Below, piece by piece: positions 14,296 to 22,168 of a stretch of 38,026 nucleotides of DNA. The notes below the pieces were generated by a model. It worked only from the letters and a program-made list of their open reading frames with translations, was not told the origin of the DNA and ran no database searches. Every line of letters starts with the position of its first letter. Positions within the stretch are counted from its first letter, which is position 1. The stretch comes from a virus, in the IMG/VR virus record IMGVR_UViG_3300031707_000073, positions 1 through 38,026 of that record; one strand, written 5' to 3'. The position numbers and the translations under genes were made by a program.

Positions 14296-14367
14296 TGCGG
14301 CGTAGGCTATCGGTCAAACTGCGGGGTTCATGCCCCCGTGTAGTTGGTTCGACTCCAACCGCCGCAA
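14296..14367 (+). tRNA. tRNA with anticodon CAT (initiator-like Met, or Ile2)
   Basis: 72 nt including the discriminator A at 14367; no encoded CCA. Acceptor stem TGCGGCG/CGCCGCA is 7 perfect bp. The D arm is weak (one C-A mismatch) but its loop has A14, GG (18-19) and A21. Anticodon stem CGGGG/CCCCG with loop TTCATGC puts CAT at 34-36. Variable loop 4 nt; T arm GTTGG-TTCGACT-CCAAC is perfect. The GGG/CCC block at 29-31/39-41 is the mark of initiator tRNA, and the 1-72 pair is weak (U-A). An Ile2 tRNA (lysidine/agmatidine type) cannot be excluded. Confidence 0.85.
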
Positions 14368-14390
14368 CCTTCTCCGACGAATTGAACGAG

Positions 14391-14400
14391 CACTTAAGTA
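14391..14400 (+). promoter_or_regulatory. Late-operon promoter-like box (CTTAAGTA)
   Basis: CACTTAAGTA lies 24 nt beyond the tRNA and about 30 nt before the portal ATG at 14427. At normal archaeal spacing transcription would begin at or just before that ATG. The portal gene has no SD, which fits a leaderless late mRNA. Confidence 0.5.
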
Positions 14401-14426
14401 CAACAGAGCCGCATATCGGTCAACTG

Positions 14427-16652
14427 ATGGGATTAGTCGATAGATTGCGGGGAGCTTTTGTCGGATTGTCGAAGGCCGCACCGAAGGCCGAAGCCCCTCA
14501 AGGGAGGGCGAGACCAGAGACACCGATGGCCGTCGCCGCTATCGAGAAGGATGGATTCCTCGTGCCTCTGAGGAATCCGAAGGAACTCGTCTCACTGGTC
14601 ATGAATGAGTGGATGGTCGGCACGGCCACTGACAAGATCGTTCTCGAAGATACTAGGGAAGGATATGACTTCGTCCTCAAGGAACCCGAGATGGAAGTCA
14701 ACAGACAGGTTCTGGAAAGGGAACTCGATGGAATCAAGGCCCTCTTCGAGAAGCCGAATGAAGGGAAGGATGGCACAGTCGCATACTCGATCAAGGCGAT
14801 TCTCGAAGGGATTGCGTGGTACAAGACAGCCACCGCCGATTGGTTCCTTGAGATGATTCCCGACCCGTTGGGAAGACCGACGGCATTGTGGCCTCTCCCG
14901 TCTGAATACATGAGGGAGAAGGCCGATAGTACACCAGCGCAGTTTTTCTGTAAGGAGTGCATCAAGCCGGGAGGCCCCGACATTCACTACCCCGACTCGA
15001 TCAAGTCATGCCCCAAGTGTGGGCAACCTCTAGTCGAGACTCGATGGATTCAAGTCGACGACCGAGAACAGATAGTCGCTCGGTGGACTGATGGAGAGAT
15101 TCTCTCGAATCTGTCCCGGGCGTATGGTCGAAGGAAGAGAGGAGTCTCGAAGGTTCAACGAGTCTGGTATGTCTGCCAGGTCATCAAGTGGATGGAGAGA
15201 TACCAGTACTCGGCCTATGCAAACAACACGAGCGCAGACAAGATCATTGCTCTTCCGAAGATGTCCCAGGTCATAGTCAACGATATGCTGAGATCGGTTT
15301 CGGAGGAGAAGAAGAAGAACCCCGAGATTCGCAGGAACCTCATGATTGGGACGGAGGAAGCCCCCGTCGTGATCGACCTTCTCGACTCACTTGTCGATCT
15401 CGATGCAAGGAGTCTAGCCGAGTTCTACCGAGAGGCAATCGCCATCAATATGGGAGTCTCTCTGAACATGCTCGGAGTCCAGACACCGGGGAAGCTAGGT
15501 CAGGAGACCGAGACTATCGAGGTCTCGATGGATACAGTGGCCGACGACCAGGCCTCGATGAACGAGTTCTTCAACCTTAAGGTTCTGCCCCTCTTCAAGG
15601 AAATCAAATCGTGGAAGTTCCAGATGAAGTCGCCGAAGAAGGACGACCTCATGAGGAAGTCACAGATCGAGCAGGTCAAGGCCCAAACATTCGTGACTCT
15701 GAGGTCTCAGGGAGTCGATGCCATCATCGATGAGAACTGGGAACTCAGGATTAGGAATCCCGAACCCATTCAACAGAATCCTCAGATACAAGGTCAGGAA
15801 CTCCCCCGTGATGAAAAGCCGATGAATGAAGAGAAACCGAAGGAGGGCCAGAAACAGGCCTCCAAGTCTCTCTTACCGAGGAATGCGCCGCCAGGAGAAG
15901 GTGTGCCGCAGGGCATCTCAATCGCCGAGAAGAAGTTCCTCGACAACCTTCTCTCGATCAGAGAGGGAGCAATCGGGAAGATAGGTCTCGCCAAGAATGC
16001 CAGTGATTACAGAAGAACAGTGGAACTCGCTCTTCTCGATCTTGAAACCGAGATCATCAAGGAAGCGAGACAATTCGAGATCGACTACTATTCGGAGGTT
16101 CTCGACAAGGGAGCGAACAAGGAAGGCTGGGACCCCGCCTTCATGCAAACCGATCTAGATGCCTTGGAGTTCATGAGGGTTGACCCGATGGGGATAGAAT
16201 CTGCTCTGAAGAGATTCGTTGGAGACCAGAGGAAGAATCTCTTCGAAGTAATCGAGACCCAGTACAAGACGCCGGGTGGCTTCACAATAGCCGAACTGAA
16301 GAACGAATTGGCGAAGGTCATCTCGGGAACGAAGTTCGAACTTGAGAGAATCGTCAGGACGGAGATGTCAAGGATAACCAACCTCGCCAGGAGATCGAGA
16401 TGGGAGAAGATCGCCGCGCCTGACGACGTCTTCGAGTTCGTCCCGGCCCACGACCCGAGGACTTGCGAAATATGCAATGCCGTCGCCTTCGGGGGAACCG
16501 TCGAGGTCGATGGAGTCATTCGGAATTTCACTGGGAATCCGTACACATTCGAGGGGATGAGACAGGCAGATGGGGGCAAGGGTTATATGCACCCGATGTG
16601 CAGATGCACTTGGGTTCGCAGACCCGCTTCTTCAATGGGAGCGATGGGATGA
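14427..16652 (+). CDS. Portal protein fused to a MuF-like head morphogenesis domain
   Basis: 741 aa. ATG 14427 is chosen because it is about 30 nt from the CTTAAGTA box and no SD exists for the in-frame TTG at 14382. The first about 500 residues are a portal (FVLKEPE, VYVCQVIKWMERY-like wing/stem helices, AINMGVSLNMLGVQ near the stem). A zinc ribbon is built in at about residues 174-205 (CKEC...CPKC). A Gln/Pro/Lys linker (about residues 450-500) leads to the MuF part: RIVRTEMSRITN, DPRTCEICNA and MHPMCRCTW at the end. The portal is the DNA entry ring; MuF domains sit in the head and are often injected or needed for assembly. Confidence 0.9.
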   Translation: MGLVDRLRGAFVGLSKAAPKAEAPQGRARPETPMAVAAIEKDGFLVPLRNPKELVSLVMNEWMVGTATDKIVLEDTREGYDFVLKEPEMEVNRQVLERELDGIKALFEKPNEGKDGTVAYSIKAILEGIAWYKTATADWFLEMIPDPLGRPTALWPLPSEYMREKADSTPAQFFCKECIKPGGPDIHYPDSIKSCPKCGQPLVETRWIQVDDREQIVARWTDGEILSNLSRAYGRRKRGVSKVQRVWYVCQVIKWMERYQYSAYANNTSADKIIALPKMSQVIVNDMLRSVSEEKKKNPEIRRNLMIGTEEAPVVIDLLDSLVDLDARSLAEFYREAIAINMGVSLNMLGVQTPGKLGQETETIEVSMDTVADDQASMNEFFNLKVLPLFKEIKSWKFQMKSPKKDDLMRKSQIEQVKAQTFVTLRSQGVDAIIDENWELRIRNPEPIQQNPQIQGQELPRDEKPMNEEKPKEGQKQASKSLLPRNAPPGEGVPQGISIAEKKFLDNLLSIREGAIGKIGLAKNASDYRRTVELALLDLETEIIKEARQFEIDYYSEVLDKGANKEGWDPAFMQTDLDALEFMRVDPMGIESALKRFVGDQRKNLFEVIETQYKTPGGFTIAELKNELAKVISGTKFELERIVRTEMSRITNLARRSRWEKIAAPDDVFEFVPAHDPRTCEICNAVAFGGTVEVDGVIRNFTGNPYTFEGMRQADGGKGYMHPMCRCTWVRRPASSMGAMG

Positions 16653-17152
16653 TTAAGGTCAACATCGAGACGAATGCCGACGAGGTAGTTGTCAAGTTGC
16701 AGCAGACACCGGGAATCGTCACTGAGGCAACTCAACTGGGACTCTATGACGTTGCGGATTCGATCTTCGCCAAGTCGCAGTGGAAGGTCAACGTGAAGAC
16801 CGGCCATCTGAAAGGAACCGGGAATGTGAGATATGGAGACATGTTCGCAATCGTTGGGTACAACGCGCCTTATGCCGGATATGTAGAGAGAGGGACAAGG
16901 CCGCACATCATCGCCCCGAAGACCAAACCGTTCCTCGCGTGGTCAACAGAGGCAATGGTCTTCGGATACAAGTCCGGGCCAGGAGGGGTCAAGATCAAGC
17001 CGACTGGCTGGGTCTTCACCACAAAGCCCGTCCATCATCCGGGCACAAAGGCCTATCGGTATCTCGGGGAGTCAGTAGATGAAACGATTCCCGAGATCGA
17101 CGGAATCATGAACGCCCGAATCCAAGAGGCCCTAGATCGGAGGGAAACCTGA
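16649..17152 (+). CDS. HK97 gp10-like neck/tail-completion protein
   Basis: 167 aa from ATG 16649, overlapping the portal stop (ATGA). YAPYAGYVERGTRPHI-type segment (here NAPYAGYVERGTRPHIIAPK, about residues 72-91) is the classic HK97 gp10-like motif for a protein at the head-tail joint. Preceding residues VKTGHLKGTG and the helical C-terminus also fit. It likely binds the tail terminator or connector ring. In most siphoviruses this gene lies after the capsid gene; here it precedes the protease. Confidence 0.75.
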   Translation: MIKVNIETNADEVVVKLQQTPGIVTEATQLGLYDVADSIFAKSQWKVNVKTGHLKGTGNVRYGDMFAIVGYNAPYAGYVERGTRPHIIAPKTKPFLAWSTEAMVFGYKSGPGGVKIKPTGWVFTTKPVHHPGTKAYRYLGESVDETIPEIDGIMNARIQEALDRRET

Positions 17153-18870
17153 TGCCGGAAGACATTCCGTGGCAAGGAGAGAAACCCTGGCCGAATGGCC
17201 GAATCATCGAGTCGTTCATCTCAAGTCCTATGGTTGATCTTCAGAATGAACTTCTGACTGAAGAGACCTTCAAACAGATCATGCCTTGGTTCAACGAGAA
17301 TGGGGTCTATACATGGTATCATTCCGACCTCGTGATCGGAAAGCCGATAGGGTTCCGTTTCAGAGGAGGGAATGCCGAGGCGAAGTTTGGCATCTTCGAT
17401 TCTCAGACTTCAGGTATTCCGTACCATGATGAAGTCTGGAAGATTCTCCAAAGGTATGGTACAAAGGGTTCGAGTTCGATCAGAGGAGTCCCGACCGGGA
17501 AGTCCACTGTCTGCATCGACAATCGATGCTTCAAGAAGATCACGGACATCGGATTGTGGGCAGTGGGATGGGTCGGGCAAGACCCTGCGAATGTGGGAGC
17601 GACTGTCAACAGGGTATCGTTCGCGAAGAGTCTGGGCCCGGAAGTCTGGTCTCAAAAGTACTGGATTGAAAAGGCCCTTGGTAGCGGGGACGCCGAGATA
17701 AGGAACTTGACGAAGGTGATCGTAAAGTTTGGATTAGCAAAGGAGTATTCGGAGGAAAGGAAGATGGAAGAGAAGATCAGACTGAGGATAACTGACAAGG
17801 CAATCGTGGCGATGGCGAAGGGCATGCCCATTACAGAACTGATAGTCAAGTGCCCGAAATGCCGCGAATTTCTAGCCAAACTTGAGGCCGCAGGAATAGA
17901 TACAAATGTGGCCGTGACTGATATCAATGCACAACTACAAGCGGCACTGAGCAAGCCATTCGGTGGCTACAAGGATTTTGCTGCGTGTGTGGCGGCGAAC
18001 AGCGATAAGGAAGACCCGGAGGCCTATTGTGCCACGATCATGCGCGCGATAGAAGGGAAAGCGGCAGGTCAGAGATATGGGGGATTTGAAGCACCCGAAC
18101 CAGCATCGGATTACACAGATCACCAGAAAACTGTTCTCGCGCATGTGTATGCTGGTTGTCGTGAAAATCAGGAAAGTGAAGGTGTAACAGATAAGGAGAA
18201 ATGCGCCAAGATCGCCCATGCGGCAGCGCAGAATGCCAAGTCCATGACAGTTCTATTTCCTTGGTGGGATGGCGATACAATCAAGAAGGACGGACGTCCT
18301 CCTGAGGATTGGTGGGATGCCTGTATAGGCCGCGCACAATCGTTTGCAGATGTTCCAGAGGAATTCTGCGGATGGCTGTGGGCAAGTGGTCCACCGGCCC
18401 AGCAGGAATCGATGGGCAAGGGTCAAGGTCAAGCGACCCCTCCTGGAGGGGGCGTTGACAAGGAAGGGGTTACAATGGCCGACAAGCCAAAGGACACCAC
18501 AGAGAAACAAGCACCCCCTCCGGCTGAGGGAGTGAAGAAGGAGGAGCCGAAGACTGAGGACTACATGGCCCTCATTAAGGCTCAGGAAGTGGAGATTGCA
18601 TCTCTGAAGGCAGAGATGGAGACTCTGAAGACTTCCAAGGGGGACTTCGCCAAAGTCGGCGAAGAGATGAAGAAGGCCCTCGAAGACTGGGGCAAGAAAT
18701 TCTCCGAACTCTCCGAGAGGGTACTCGGGATAGAGGGGAAGATCGGACAACCCGCAGGGTCAGGGAAGAGCAGGGGGCAGTCGCCAGAAGACATCAAGAA
18801 TGCCGCGATTGATTGGTCGAAGATCAACTCGGCGAATGATGTCCTGGGCTTGATCGCCCCGAAGAAGTAG
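17152..18870 (+). CDS. Head maturation protease fused to a Cys-pair insert and a scaffold domain
   Basis: 572 aa, ATG 17152 overlapping the previous TGA. Residues 1-160: prohead-protease-like domain with ISSPMVDLQNE, WYHSD (likely catalytic His), GSSSIRG (likely nucleophile Ser) and ITDIGLWAVGW. Residues about 210-425: an insert with three Cys-pair helical hairpins (C279/C293, C336/C351, C391/C406; 13-14 residues between). Residues about 440-572: acidic, Lys/Glu coiled-coil scaffold ending IAPKK. The protease should cut scaffold and capsid protein during prohead maturation. Base and codon usage of the insert differ from its flanks (fewer TCG/GAG codons), pointing to separate acquisition. Confidence 0.78.
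   Translation: MPEDIPWQGEKPWPNGRIIESFISSPMVDLQNELLTEETFKQIMPWFNENGVYTWYHSDLVIGKPIGFRFRGGNAEAKFGIFDSQTSGIPYHDEVWKILQRYGTKGSSSIRGVPTGKSTVCIDNRCFKKITDIGLWAVGWVGQDPANVGATVNRVSFAKSLGPEVWSQKYWIEKALGSGDAEIRNLTKVIVKFGLAKEYSEERKMEEKIRLRITDKAIVAMAKGMPITELIVKCPKCREFLAKLEAAGIDTNVAVTDINAQLQAALSKPFGGYKDFAACVAANSDKEDPEAYCATIMRAIEGKAAGQRYGGFEAPEPASDYTDHQKTVLAHVYAGCRENQESEGVTDKEKCAKIAHAAAQNAKSMTVLFPWWDGDTIKKDGRPPEDWWDACIGRAQSFADVPEEFCGWLWASGPPAQQESMGKGQGQATPPGGGVDKEGVTMADKPKDTTEKQAPPPAEGVKKEEPKTEDYMALIKAQEVEIASLKAEMETLKTSKGDFAKVGEEMKKALEDWGKKFSELSERVLGIEGKIGQPAGSGKSRGQSPEDIKNAAIDWSKINSANDVLGLIAPKK
18475..18870 (+). CDS. Possible internally initiated scaffolding protein
   Basis: An in-frame ATG at 18475 is preceded by AAGGAAGGGG, a usable SD, at 18460-18469. 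It would give a separate 131-residue scaffold (acidic N-terminus, coiled coil from about ALIKAQEVEIASLKAEM, C-terminal helix) from the 3' end of the protease gene, like the nested scaffold genes in lambda and relatives. The arrangement is seen; its use is inferred. Confidence 0.4.
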   Translation: MADKPKDTTEKQAPPPAEGVKKEEPKTEDYMALIKAQEVEIASLKAEMETLKTSKGDFAKVGEEMKKALEDWGKKFSELSERVLGIEGKIGQPAGSGKSRGQSPEDIKNAAIDWSKINSANDVLGLIAPKK

Positions 18871-18882
18871 GAGGGACCAGAG

Positions 18883-20040
18883 ATGAGCGTCTACGACAAG
18901 ATGACGTTCTTCGATGACTCAGGGATGGGCGTCGAAGACTTCTACAAGGAGAGGGTCCGGCAAGCCTTGGAGATCAAATCCCCGACCCTCGACGGTAGAA
19001 ATGCGGAGCTTCAGTTGGTCGACGAGTTGGCAAAGGCCGCTCTGACGACCGCTGACACAGGGGCCATCAATGCAGTCTATGACATGGCTGTGTTCATGGC
19101 GTATGCCACGAGGACAGACCCTCTCGGAGCTTTGCCCAAGAAGGCATGGCCGAGGCAGGGATTCAGAATCGTGAAGACAGCATCGGTAGCAAGTGGAATC
19201 GGTATTGCCGAGGGCGCGGCTCTCGGGGGAGGCGTCGAAGCGATCTACTTGGAGATCGCACCGAGCCCAAAGGAGATTGAGGTAGTCGCAGACTACACTC
19301 AGAGACTGAAGATTCTGGCAAAACTGGCCGACGGAGTCGCCGTCGATCAGAACAGGAGAGTCGTGGAGAAGGACTTCTGGCGTGCCCTCACGGCAGACCT
19401 GCTCAAAAACTACAACGACCTCCCGGTACTGAACTTCGAGTCTCTGGGAAGAGTCCCGGCGACCACGACTGAGACCACACAACAGACATACACCACTGGC
19501 GATGAGGACATGTACGGGATCGATGTCTCGACCGAGACGTCGTTCATGGGGTCATACCTCGGAGCGACGAGCGGAACAGACAGAGACCTGACGCTACAGC
19601 TCATCAACGACATCAGGGAGACTGTCGAACCATACTGGGAGTCCATGGACAACAAGTGGTATCTCACAGGGTTCGACACATGGAGTCGCTGGTCAGAGAT
19701 CGAGGACGCGAAGATGAGGTACTCGATGGAGGCCTACCAGATGACCGTCGGCGATGGAGTCGTCGTCGGCCCGGGGATTCAGATGGGGGGCAAGATCGCC
19801 ACCTTCGATGGATTCCCGATTATCAGGCATGATCTGGTGGACAAGACCGGAGATACCATCACCCCGATCACGATGTACGACAACGACCATCTCGGGATAT
19901 TCTGGGGACTGCCGGTGAGCTACAACGAGTCCGCAGACATGTTCCAGGTCGGGCACAACATCCGGGGAGTCTGGTACGGCATCGGTGAACTCGTCGTGAC
20001 CAACAGGAAGGTCCACGCAAGGCTGAGAGACCTCAAGTAG
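18883..20040 (+). CDS. Major capsid protein, HK97 fold
   Basis: 385 aa from ATG 18883 with GGAGGGACCAGAG upstream. N-terminal helix and Gly/Met-rich lead-in, then LPKKAWPRQGFRIVKTASVASG, AEGAALGGGVEA and EIAPSPKEIEVVADYTQRLKI (spine strands), a long spine-like helical part, and a P-domain/A-domain tail with PGIQMGGKIATFDGFPII and NHRKVHARLRDL-like end (here TNRKVHARLRDLK). Size and order after protease-scaffold are standard for HK97-type capsids. It forms the icosahedral shell. No separate N-terminal delta domain is visible, consistent with a separate scaffold. Confidence 0.88.
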   Translation: MSVYDKMTFFDDSGMGVEDFYKERVRQALEIKSPTLDGRNAELQLVDELAKAALTTADTGAINAVYDMAVFMAYATRTDPLGALPKKAWPRQGFRIVKTASVASGIGIAEGAALGGGVEAIYLEIAPSPKEIEVVADYTQRLKILAKLADGVAVDQNRRVVEKDFWRALTADLLKNYNDLPVLNFESLGRVPATTTETTQQTYTTGDEDMYGIDVSTETSFMGSYLGATSGTDRDLTLQLINDIRETVEPYWESMDNKWYLTGFDTWSRWSEIEDAKMRYSMEAYQMTVGDGVVVGPGIQMGGKIATFDGFPIIRHDLVDKTGDTITPITMYDNDHLGIFWGLPVSYNESADMFQVGHNIRGVWYGIGELVVTNRKVHARLRDLK

Positions 20041-20056
20041 GGGTTTAACCCCCTAC
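20037..20056 (+). terminator. Hairpin overlapping the capsid stop codon
   Basis: GTAGGGG and CCCCTAC form a 7-bp stem with loop TTTAAC, the left arm containing the TAG stop. Few T residues follow, so in an archaeon it more likely protects the 3' end of the capsid transcript or partially limits read-through than acts as a bacterial-type terminator. Confidence 0.5.
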
Positions 20057-20088
20057 TCTAAACCATTTCATTCGAGGAGGAATCAAGG

Positions 20089-20322
20089 ATGAAGGTAGTC
20101 TACAAGGGAGGGATGCAGAGAGTCCTCCATCGAGGAGTCAAGATGGACAGGGCCGCGACGCCTTACGAGTTCATTCAGAATCTCCCCGTGGAGGTTGCGA
20201 ACGAGGATGATCTCGCCATGTTCAAGGGCATGGCAGAGAGCAATCCGGAAACGTGGGAGGTCATCGATCTCCCTAAGAAGGTGGCGAAGATCGCCAGGAA
20301 GATCATCGGAGGCGATGAGTGA
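20089..20322 (+). CDS. Small head-associated protein
   Basis: 77 aa from ATG 20089 with GAGGAGGAATCAAGG upstream. Contains VANEDDLAMFKGMAESNPETW and a basic KKVAKIARKIIGG tail. Position right after the capsid gene suggests a decoration, head-completion or neck role; no family recognised. TGATG overlap with the next gene. Confidence 0.6.
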   Translation: MKVVYKGGMQRVLHRGVKMDRAATPYEFIQNLPVEVANEDDLAMFKGMAESNPETWEVIDLPKKVAKIARKIIGGDE

Positions 20323-20609
20323 TGACAAACACAATAACAGGAGTCGGTCTTCCCCATGTGAGTGGAGACCTGAAGTACAAGTTCGTCCTGATCGACATCA
20401 CGTCGTACACGGCGAGTGGAGAACCAATCTCAGCCGCAGACGTAGGGTTCGGCAAGATCGAGGAACTCTTCCCCGTTTCATATGAGAAGGGTCTTACCTT
20501 CTCTTGGGACGGAGCCAAGATTCACTCGTGGGGTTCGGCAACAATCGGGGTCGAGTCAGTAGCGACGACGGATTGCGGAGTCGTCCTGTGCTTGGTATTC
20601 GGATACTAG
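20322..20609 (+). CDS. Putative head decoration protein
   Basis: 95 aa from ATG 20322. Beta-rich with LKYKFVLIDITSYTASGEPISA and a hydrophobic C-terminus CGVVLCLVFGY. It looks like a compact beta-barrel subunit. Position between the capsid gene and a duplicated head-protein pair suggests a structural, possibly decoration, role. Not a recognised family. Confidence 0.55.
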   Translation: MTNTITGVGLPHVSGDLKYKFVLIDITSYTASGEPISAADVGFGKIEELFPVSYEKGLTFSWDGAKIHSWGSATIGVESVATTDCGVVLCLVFGY

Positions 20610-20638
20610 ACTTTGTCATGAAGAGGAGATGATCGTTC

Positions 20639-21088
20639 ATGGCAAGAGTCGCGGTCTTCCGAATACGCTCGGACAAGGATGCCCACTTCACAGGAGCCAT
20701 AGCCCAGAATGCATTCGAACAGGAGGACATATTAACTGAGACGGCAGTGAACAGATTCGCCATCCTGGCAGTAGAAATCCTGGCCGACCAAGCCTTAGAT
20801 TGGGAACTGTGGTTCTGGAACAAGGCCACGGCTGAGGATACCGACATGGACTTGGATGCGTACATAGGTCGAGTTGCCATTGCCGTCGCAGATCAGAAAT
20901 ACTACGGCACAAGTGGCACCTACTATGCGAACAAGGAACTGGCCGCCCCGGTCATCTATATGGATGACGATGCGCCTGGAACAGCACCTAAGCTACATGT
21001 CTCCTTACTCAACAGAAACGCGACGAGCAAGAATGCGGGTGCCACCGGGGAAGTAGTGGTCATTGTAACCTGCGAACCAATAGGATGA
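20639..21088 (+). CDS. Head/virion surface protein, copy A (no insertion)
   Basis: 149 aa from ATG 20639 with GAGGAGATGATCGTTC upstream. It is a paralogue of the next gene: FRIRSDKDAHFTGAIAQN versus FRIRSDKDTHFTTAIAAN, LDWELWFWNKA versus LNWELWLASRA, and a matching C-terminus ATGEVVVIVTCEP versus ANGEVVVMLTMEP. A beta-rich virion protein; this is the compact form of the pair and defines the uninterrupted fold. Confidence 0.68.
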   Translation: MARVAVFRIRSDKDAHFTGAIAQNAFEQEDILTETAVNRFAILAVEILADQALDWELWFWNKATAEDTDMDLDAYIGRVAIAVADQKYYGTSGTYYANKELAAPVIYMDDDAPGTAPKLHVSLLNRNATSKNAGATGEVVVIVTCEPIG

Positions 21089-21100
21089 GGAGTCGAGATC

Positions 21101-22156
21101 GTGCGGGAAGCATTTCGCATCAGGTCCGACAAGGACACTCACTTCACCACAGCGATAGCGGCGAACGGCGGCATCGAGGAAGAGGACATAATCTTCCCGA
21201 ACCGAGCCAAGAAGTGCGCCGTGGTGCACGCGGCGATTCAAGCTGATGAGGCGCTGAACTGGGAACTGTGGTTGGCATCAAGAGCCATGAAGCAACTGAC
21301 CGACCTCGACGGAGATAGTGTGCTGGGCAAGATCGCGCTTGACCTGGCGACGAACGGCAAGCGATACGCCGCAGGGGCACAGTATTACTATGATACCGCC
21401 TTGGCCACGCCCTTGCCCTATGTGGAGGAATCGGCGGCCCTCCTAGACCTAGACATGGACACTTTGAGGTCGGGAAAGTTGAAAAACTTCGCTGACGAAA
21501 GTGGCGTGACAGACGGGACCATGACCGATTGCACCACGGTGGAGGGGCGCGTGGGCAATGCTCAATCCTTCAACGGAACGACCAGTTATGTGGCTTGCGG
21601 AACAAACGACAAGTTTCGTATTGATGTAGGTACACTGTCTGCCTGGGTGAAAATTAGTACCACTAATCAAGCATGCATCATATCAAGAATCCGGCCAGAT
21701 TCACCATGGACAGGTTATGTCTTGCACATGAACGACACTGGAAATGTAGGCAAACTGGCTTTCTATGATGGTTCGGTGTCAGTGTATGGAACCAAAGTCA
21801 TCAATGATGGCAAATGGCATCATGTGGCTGTAACCTTCAGTGGCACAATATTGCGGTTCTATGTTGATGGCGCATTGGACATTCAGCGTACAATCACGGG
21901 CGTTAGTTCCTTATCTGGCCAACCATTAGAAGTTGGACGATCTGGAAACGCATCGGACCGCCGATATTTCACGGGCATCATTGATGAGCCGCGTGTCTTC
22001 CCGGTCGCACTTGATGACAACAGCATCGAAGTCTTGGCGCGGAACCAACGATTGTCCTTGATGCACATGGCCTTGGTGAACCGGTCGGTCACGCCTAAGA
22101 CAATCGGCGCGAATGGTGAAGTGGTAGTGATGCTAACAATGGAGCCTTATGGCTAG
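21101..22156 (+). CDS. Head/virion surface protein, copy B, with inserted LamG domain
   Basis: 351 aa, GTG start with GAGGAG upstream. Residues 1-111 and 317-351 align with the neighbouring 149-aa paralogue. Residues about 112-316 are a LamG/concanavalin-like beta-sandwich: NAQSFNGTTSYVACG, GTLSAWVKI, WHHVAVTFSGTILRFYVDG and GIIDEPRVFPVALDD. LamG domains bind glycans or proteins. The insertion therefore places a likely surface-binding module on a loop of a repeated capsid-surface subunit. The insert (about 21434-22048) uses different codons from the flanks, indicating acquisition from elsewhere. Confidence 0.78.
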   Translation: MREAFRIRSDKDTHFTTAIAANGGIEEEDIIFPNRAKKCAVVHAAIQADEALNWELWLASRAMKQLTDLDGDSVLGKIALDLATNGKRYAAGAQYYYDTALATPLPYVEESAALLDLDMDTLRSGKLKNFADESGVTDGTMTDCTTVEGRVGNAQSFNGTTSYVACGTNDKFRIDVGTLSAWVKISTTNQACIISRIRPDSPWTGYVLHMNDTGNVGKLAFYDGSVSVYGTKVINDGKWHHVAVTFSGTILRFYVDGALDIQRTITGVSSLSGQPLEVGRSGNASDRRYFTGIIDEPRVFPVALDDNSIEVLARNQRLSLMHMALVNRSVTPKTIGANGEVVVMLTMEPYG

Positions 22157-22168
22157 GAGGAGAAGATC

